17,776 bases of DNA from Bacillota bacterium (GTDB taxonomy: Bacteria; Bacillota; Clostridia; Lachnospirales; Lachnospiraceae), in contig JAEWWQ010000228.1 in the NCBI GenBank assembly GCA_023458855.1, positions 1-17,776 of the forward strand, written 5' to 3'. Shown here one piece after another: positions 14,403 through 17,776 of the stretch. Numbering within the stretch: the first letter of the stretch is position 1; each line of letters begins with the position of its first letter. Made by a program: the position numbers and the translations under genes. A model generated the notes under the pieces. It saw only the letters and a list, made by a program, of their open reading frames with translations. It had not been told where the DNA came from and did not search any database.

Positions 14403-15752
14403 ATGGCTAGATTATTTGGGACAGATGGTGTACGAGGTGTTGCAAACGAAGAATTGACACCACAGCTGGCAATGCAGTTAGGAATGGCAGGGGCATATGT
14501 TCTCACAAAGGAAAAAGCACACAAACCAACGATCATGATTGGATGTGATACAAGAATCTCAGGGGATATGCTGGCAAATGCCCTAATGGCAGGTGTATGT
14601 TCGGTAGGAGCCAATGCTGTCTTTGTTGGTGTTGTACCAACTCCGGCAGTTGCTTATCTGACAAGAAAATACCGCGTGGATGCAGGAGTTGTTATCTCAG
14701 CATCTCATAATCCTGTGGAATTCAACGGAATTAAATTTTTTGATGGAAATGGTTATAAACTTCCGGATGCCATGGAAGATGAGATCGAAGCATTGATTCA
14801 AAGTGATATGAAAGACGTAAAGTTTCCAATCGGCTCAAGTGTTGGTAAAGTGAAATACCGCACTGATGCAAGAGAAGAGTATATCAATCATGCAATCAAG
14901 TCTGTTCCAGTCGATTTAAAAGGGCTCAAGATAGTTGCGGACTGTGCAGAAGGCGCATCTTATTACACCTCCATTGAAACGCTTAAGGAACTGGGGGCTG
15001 AAGTTGTGTCAATTCATACAGCACCGGACGGAACTAATATTAATGCAAACTGTGGTTCCACCCATATGGAGGAATTAAAGGCAAGAGTTGTCTATGAAAA
15101 GGCAGATCTTGGATTGGCATTTGATGGAGATGCAGACCGGCTTTTGGCGGTAGATGAAAATGGTAAAATAGTGGATGGCGATGAAATTATGGCGATTGTC
15201 GGGAATTTCATGAAAGAGTCCGGTACTTTGAAAGATGATACGGTGGTTGTTACCGTTATGAGCAATCTTGGATTTTTCCTGATGGCAGAACAAAACGGAA
15301 TCAATGCAGAGCAAACAAAAGTCGGTGACAGATATGTGCTTGAGAGAATGCGTGAAATTGGTGCGAATCTTGGAGGCGAACAGTCAGGACATATTATTTT
15401 TCTGGACGAAAATACAACTGGCGATGGTTTGTTAAGTGCGTTGCATCTGCTACAGGTGGTTGTGGCTACAAAAAAATCGTTATCAGAATTGGCTAAGATC
15501 ATGCAGGTATTACCACAGGCATTGATAAATGCCAAAGTACCAAACCATAAAAAAGAAAGTTATATGGATTATCCTGAAATTGCAGAAGCAATTAATTCTT
15601 TAAATGATAAATTTGCAGGCCAGGGAAGAGTGCTGATAAGACCTTCGGGAACAGAACCATTGGTTCGCGTTATGATAGAAGGAAAAGACCAGAAACAGAT
15701 TGAGGAAGAGGCCAAAAAACTGGCCGAACTGATTCAAAACGTTATGCTGTAG
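14403..15752 (+). CDS. glmM: Phosphoglucosamine mutase
   Basis: GlmM converts glucosamine-6-phosphate to glucosamine-1-phosphate on the route to UDP-GlcNAc for peptidoglycan. The 449-residue length is typical. The active-site serine is S101 in ISASHNP. The metal-binding loop DGDADR is at 241-246 (D241, D243, D245), matching the Escherichia coli numbering closely. The phosphate-binding motif RPSGTEPLVRVM lies near 413-424, and the N-terminal FGTDGVRG is intact. The ribosome site GGAGGA (14392-14397) is strong. In other Firmicutes GlmM also binds and inhibits CdaA, so its place behind cdaA and cdaR is functionally meaningful. No clear terminator follows before the HPr promoter. Confidence 0.97.
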   Translation: MARLFGTDGVRGVANEELTPQLAMQLGMAGAYVLTKEKAHKPTIMIGCDTRISGDMLANALMAGVCSVGANAVFVGVVPTPAVAYLTRKYRVDAGVVISASHNPVEFNGIKFFDGNGYKLPDAMEDEIEALIQSDMKDVKFPIGSSVGKVKYRTDAREEYINHAIKSVPVDLKGLKIVADCAEGASYYTSIETLKELGAEVVSIHTAPDGTNINANCGSTHMEELKARVVYEKADLGLAFDGDADRLLAVDENGKIVDGDEIMAIVGNFMKESGTLKDDTVVVTVMSNLGFFLMAEQNGINAEQTKVGDRYVLERMREIGANLGGEQSGHIIFLDENTTGDGLLSALHLLQVVVATKKSLSELAKIMQVLPQALINAKVPNHKKESYMDYPEIAEAINSLNDKFAGQGRVLIRPSGTEPLVRVMIEGKDQKQIEEEAKKLAELIQNVML

Positions 15753-15778
15753 GTCTGTACTAAAATAAAGCAAACTAC

Positions 15779-15807
15779 TTGTTAGAACCCATAAAAAATG
15801 ATATAGT
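15779..15807 (+). promoter_or_regulatory. Sigma-A promoter for the HPr gene
   Basis: TTGTTA at 15779-15784, a 17-base spacer and TATAGT at 15802-15807, with TG at 15799-15800 giving an extended -10. The start would be near 15813, with a leader of about 35 bases carrying GGAGGA (15836-15841). This suggests that HPr is expressed mainly from its own promoter. Confidence 0.65.
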
Positions 15808-15847
15808 TGTAGTTGGGGTTAGCAATTAGCGAAATGGAGGAAGTTCT

Positions 15848-16111
15848 ATGGTAAGCCAAAAGGTAGTAATTAAAAATCCAACAGGGCTACATCTAAGACC
15901 GGCAGGTATCCTATGTAAGGAAGCAATGCAGTTTAAATCATTGATAACATTTAAATTTAGAGAGAATACAGCAAATGCCAAGAGTGTACTTAGTGTACTT
16001 GGGGCATGCGTGAAGTGTGGCGACGAAGTTGAATTTGTATGTGAGGGCGAAGATGAAGATGAAGCATTAAAGTCCTTAGTCAGTGCAATCGAAAGTGGTT
16101 TAGGCGAATAG
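15848..16111 (+). CDS. ptsH: Phosphocarrier protein HPr
   Basis: HPr passes phosphate from enzyme I to the sugar-specific enzyme II proteins of the phosphotransferase system. In Firmicutes it also signals carbon status through serine phosphorylation. The 87 residues match the family. The phosphorylated histidine H15 sits in PTGLHLRPAG, and the regulatory serine S46 is in NAKSVLSVLGA. Because H15 is present, this is a true HPr rather than the Crh paralogue. Unusual points are several cysteines (C23, C54, C57) and a very acidic stretch, EGEDEDEA. The start follows a strong GGAGGA site. No ptsI lies next to it; it stands alone between glmM and a terminator. Serine-phosphorylated HPr with CcpA probably links it to catabolite control, which is known family behaviour and not visible here. 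Confidence 0.94.
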   Translation: MVSQKVVIKNPTGLHLRPAGILCKEAMQFKSLITFKFRENTANAKSVLSVLGACVKCGDEVEFVCEGEDEDEALKSLVSAIESGLGE

Positions 16112-16123
16112 CTAATATAAATC

Positions 16124-16160
16124 ATCAGCCCATCATTCTCATATGATGGGCTGGTATTGT
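16124..16160 (+). terminator. Intrinsic terminator after ptsH
   Basis: A perfect 11-bp inverted repeat (CAGCCCATCAT at 16126-16136 and ATGATGGGCTG at 16143-16153) has a 6-base loop and is extendable by two further pairs. It is followed by a T-rich but interrupted tail (GTATTGTCTT). It lies 12 bases after the HPr stop. Confidence 0.75.
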
Positions 16161-16374
16161 CTTAAGCTTTTACTAATATAAAAAGAAGGAAGTGAGAAAA
16201 GTGGGGCTAAACGAATAGTCAAAAGTAAGTTTTTTATCCTTGAGAATTATAGTGTGATTTATCGACTCCAAAGTTTTAATTGAACGAGAATCATGAAAAT
16301 TCCAGCGCGGATTTTCAAGTAATACGATAACTGAATGAAATCATAAAAAAGCGATTATGCGGAGGACATAAAAC
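16161..16374 (+). promoter_or_regulatory. Gene-free leader of leuA with possible alternative RNA stems
   Basis: No gene of ordinary size lies here. One hairpin pairs TGAAAAT (16294-16300) with ATTTTCA (16311-16317), with two further C-G pairs inside. The same 3' strand, ATTTTCAAG (16311-16319), can instead pair with CTTGAGAAT (16239-16247) over nine bases with one G-T pair. The two folds exclude each other, as in attenuators. Two tiny frames are seen: GTG at 16201 (five codons, behind AGAAGGA) and ATG at 16293 (nine codons, no good ribosome site). Neither is rich in leucine codons. I see no T-box sequence (TGGNACCGCG) and no promoter with both elements. Confidence 0.35.
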
Positions 16375-17776
16375 ATGTTAAATTATCAAAGATATAAAAG
16401 AAATCCTGTAATTATTTATCCAGAAAGAGAATGGCCGAATAAAGAAATCCAAAAAGCACCAATTTGGTGCAGTGTAGATTTAAGGGATGGCAATCAGGCT
16501 TTAATTGACCCAATGGTAGTGCAAGAAAAAGTGGAAATGTTTCAGTTTTTGGTAAGTCTTGGATTTAAGGAAATTGAAATCGGTTTTCCAGCTGCAAGTC
16601 AGATAGAATATGATTTTTTACGTGAATTGATTGATCGTAAGATGATTCCTGATGATGTACGGGTACAGGTGCTGACACAGTGCCGGAAAGAACTGATTGA
16701 CAGAACATTTGAATCTATTGAGGGATGTAAACAGGCAGTTGTTCATATTTACAATTCGACATCAGTGTTACAGAGAGATGTGGTATTTCATATGGACAAA
16801 GAGGAAATTAAGGAGATTGCCATTCGTGGTACGGAAATGGTTAAGGAAAGAGCAAAATCTTTCCCGGGAAAGATTATTCTTGAGTATTCACCGGAAAGCT
16901 TCACAGGAACAGAAGTAGAATATGCGTTAGAGATTTGTACAGCTGTTCAGAATACCTGGGGTGCAACAAAGGAAGATCCGATTATTATTAATCTGCCTTC
17001 AACAGTGGAAATGACGACACCAAATGCTTATGCAGACCAGATTGAATGGATGAACAAACACTTTAAGGACAGAGAAAGTATTATCTTAAGCGTTCATCCT
17101 CACAATGACAGAGGTACGGGAGTAGCAGCAACGGAACTTGCCATTCTTGCAGGTGCCGACCGTGTAGAAGGTACATTGTTCGGAAATGGTGAGAGAACAG
17201 GTAATGTGGATATATTAACCGTGGCATATAATATGTTTTCGCAGGGAATCAATCCTGAACTGAACATAGAGCATGTAAATGATATTATTGAAATTTATGA
17301 GAGATGCTGTAAGATTCCAATTCATCCGCGGCATCCTTATGCCGGAAAGTTAGTATTTACGGCATTTTCGGGTTCTCATCAGGATGCGATCAACAAAGGC
17401 GTTCTGGCAATGAAAGAAAGAGGACAGGAACATTGGGCAGTACCTTATTTACCAATTGATCCAGCTGATATAGGAAGAGAGTATGAACCGATTGTCCGCA
17501 TTAATTCCCAGTCTGGAAAAGGCGGCGTTGCATTTGTCATGGATAGTTATTTTGGATTTAAACTTCCAAAAGGAATGCATAAGGAATTTGCGAATATTAT
17601 ACAGAAGATTTCAGAGAAGCAGGGCGAAGTATCACCAGAACAGATTATGGAGCAGTTCAAAGAAAATTATCTTGATAAGAAGGAACCGGTTCACTTTAAA
17701 AAGTTACGTGTTGATGATCTGAATGGAGAAGTGAAGTCTGAATTTGATACAAAAGTCATGGGGGTCTATACTGACC
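16375..17776 (+). CDS. leuA: 2-isopropylmalate synthase (3' end outside window)
   Basis: LeuA condenses acetyl-CoA with 2-ketoisovalerate, the first committed step of leucine synthesis. The frame is open from 16375 to the window edge, giving 467 residues without a stop. Sequence such as NYQRYKRNPVIIYPEREWPN followed by APIWCSVDLRDGNQALIDPM marks the longer type (about 550-560 residues, as in actinobacteria and fungi) rather than the shorter enterobacterial form. Catalytic and metal residues are visible: R37/D38 in DLRDGNQ and H241/H243 in SVHPHNDRG, plus GNGERTGN (270-277). The last ~30 residues visible probably begin the C-terminal leucine-binding regulatory domain, so feedback inhibition is likely but that domain is cut. 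The ribosome site GGAGGA (16361-16366) is eight bases from the ATG. Expression may be controlled by the leader just upstream. Confidence 0.95.
   Translation, partial: MLNYQRYKRNPVIIYPEREWPNKEIQKAPIWCSVDLRDGNQALIDPMVVQEKVEMFQFLVSLGFKEIEIGFPAASQIEYDFLRELIDRKMIPDDVRVQVLTQCRKELIDRTFESIEGCKQAVVHIYNSTSVLQRDVVFHMDKEEIKEIAIRGTEMVKERAKSFPGKIILEYSPESFTGTEVEYALEICTAVQNTWGATKEDPIIINLPSTVEMTTPNAYADQIEWMNKHFKDRESIILSVHPHNDRGTGVAATELAILAGADRVEGTLFGNGERTGNVDILTVAYNMFSQGINPELNIEHVNDIIEIYERCCKIPIHPRHPYAGKLVFTAFSGSHQDAINKGVLAMKERGQEHWAVPYLPIDPADIGREYEPIVRINSQSGKGGVAFVMDSYFGFKLPKGMHKEFANIIQKISEKQGEVSPEQIMEQFKENYLDKKEPVHFKKLRVDDLNGEVKSEFDTKVMGVYTD

Noticed and set aside
16240..16253. TATAGT (16248-16253) as a leuA promoter -10
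   Set aside because: No acceptable -35 lies 16-18 bases upstream and there is no extended -10, so I did not list it as a promoter.
16161..16374. T-box riboswitch before leuA
   Set aside because: The conserved TGGNACCGCG-type antiterminator sequence and the terminator with T run are both absent.

Overview
The window is a stretch of chromosome from a low-to-moderate GC Firmicute. It most likely comes from a motile member of the Lachnospiraceae (Roseburia / Agathobacter / Butyrivibrio-like). This placement is an inference from AT-biased codon use, strong GGAGG-type ribosome binding sites, the cdaA-cdaR-glmM order, and gene orders otherwise known from Bacillus (mbl-flhO-flhP and comF-yvyF). All convincing genes lie on the + strand. 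I see no tRNA, rRNA, insertion sequence, phage gene or CRISPR array.

Layout. (1) 1-3803: the 3' end of uvrB followed by complete uvrA, the damage-recognition half of nucleotide excision repair. (2) 3804-4074: a gene-free leader with a candidate sigma-D/sigma-28 (flagellar) promoter on the uvrA stop codon, a long hairpin and a good sigma-A promoter. (3) 4075-7091: an MreB/Mbl-type actin, two FlgF/FlgG-family rod proteins (FlhO/FlhP-like) and a single-domain FlgJ rod-binding protein, closed by a terminator at 7115-7143. (4) 7187-10614: recD2 helicase, comF phosphoribosyltransferase-like protein and the flagellar-locus zinc protein YvyF. A perfect GC-rich palindrome sits between comF and yvyF. 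(5) 10694-15752: two uncharacterised membrane proteins, then cdaA (c-di-AMP synthase), cdaR (YbbR-domain regulator) and glmM (phosphoglucosamine mutase). This group couples c-di-AMP signalling to peptidoglycan precursor supply. (6) 15848-16111: HPr, with its own promoter and terminator. (7) 16112-16374: a gene-free leader with possible alternative RNA stems, then leuA (2-isopropylmalate synthase), cut off by the window end.

The genes are mostly conserved core functions: repair, cell shape, flagellar rod assembly, cell-wall precursor control, sugar transport and leucine synthesis. I found no clearly new defence or biosynthetic system. The points most worth a second look are the candidate flagellar promoter and structured leader before the mbl-rod operon, the two unknown membrane proteins leading the c-di-AMP operon, the comF/yvyF palindrome, and the possible switch in the leuA leader.
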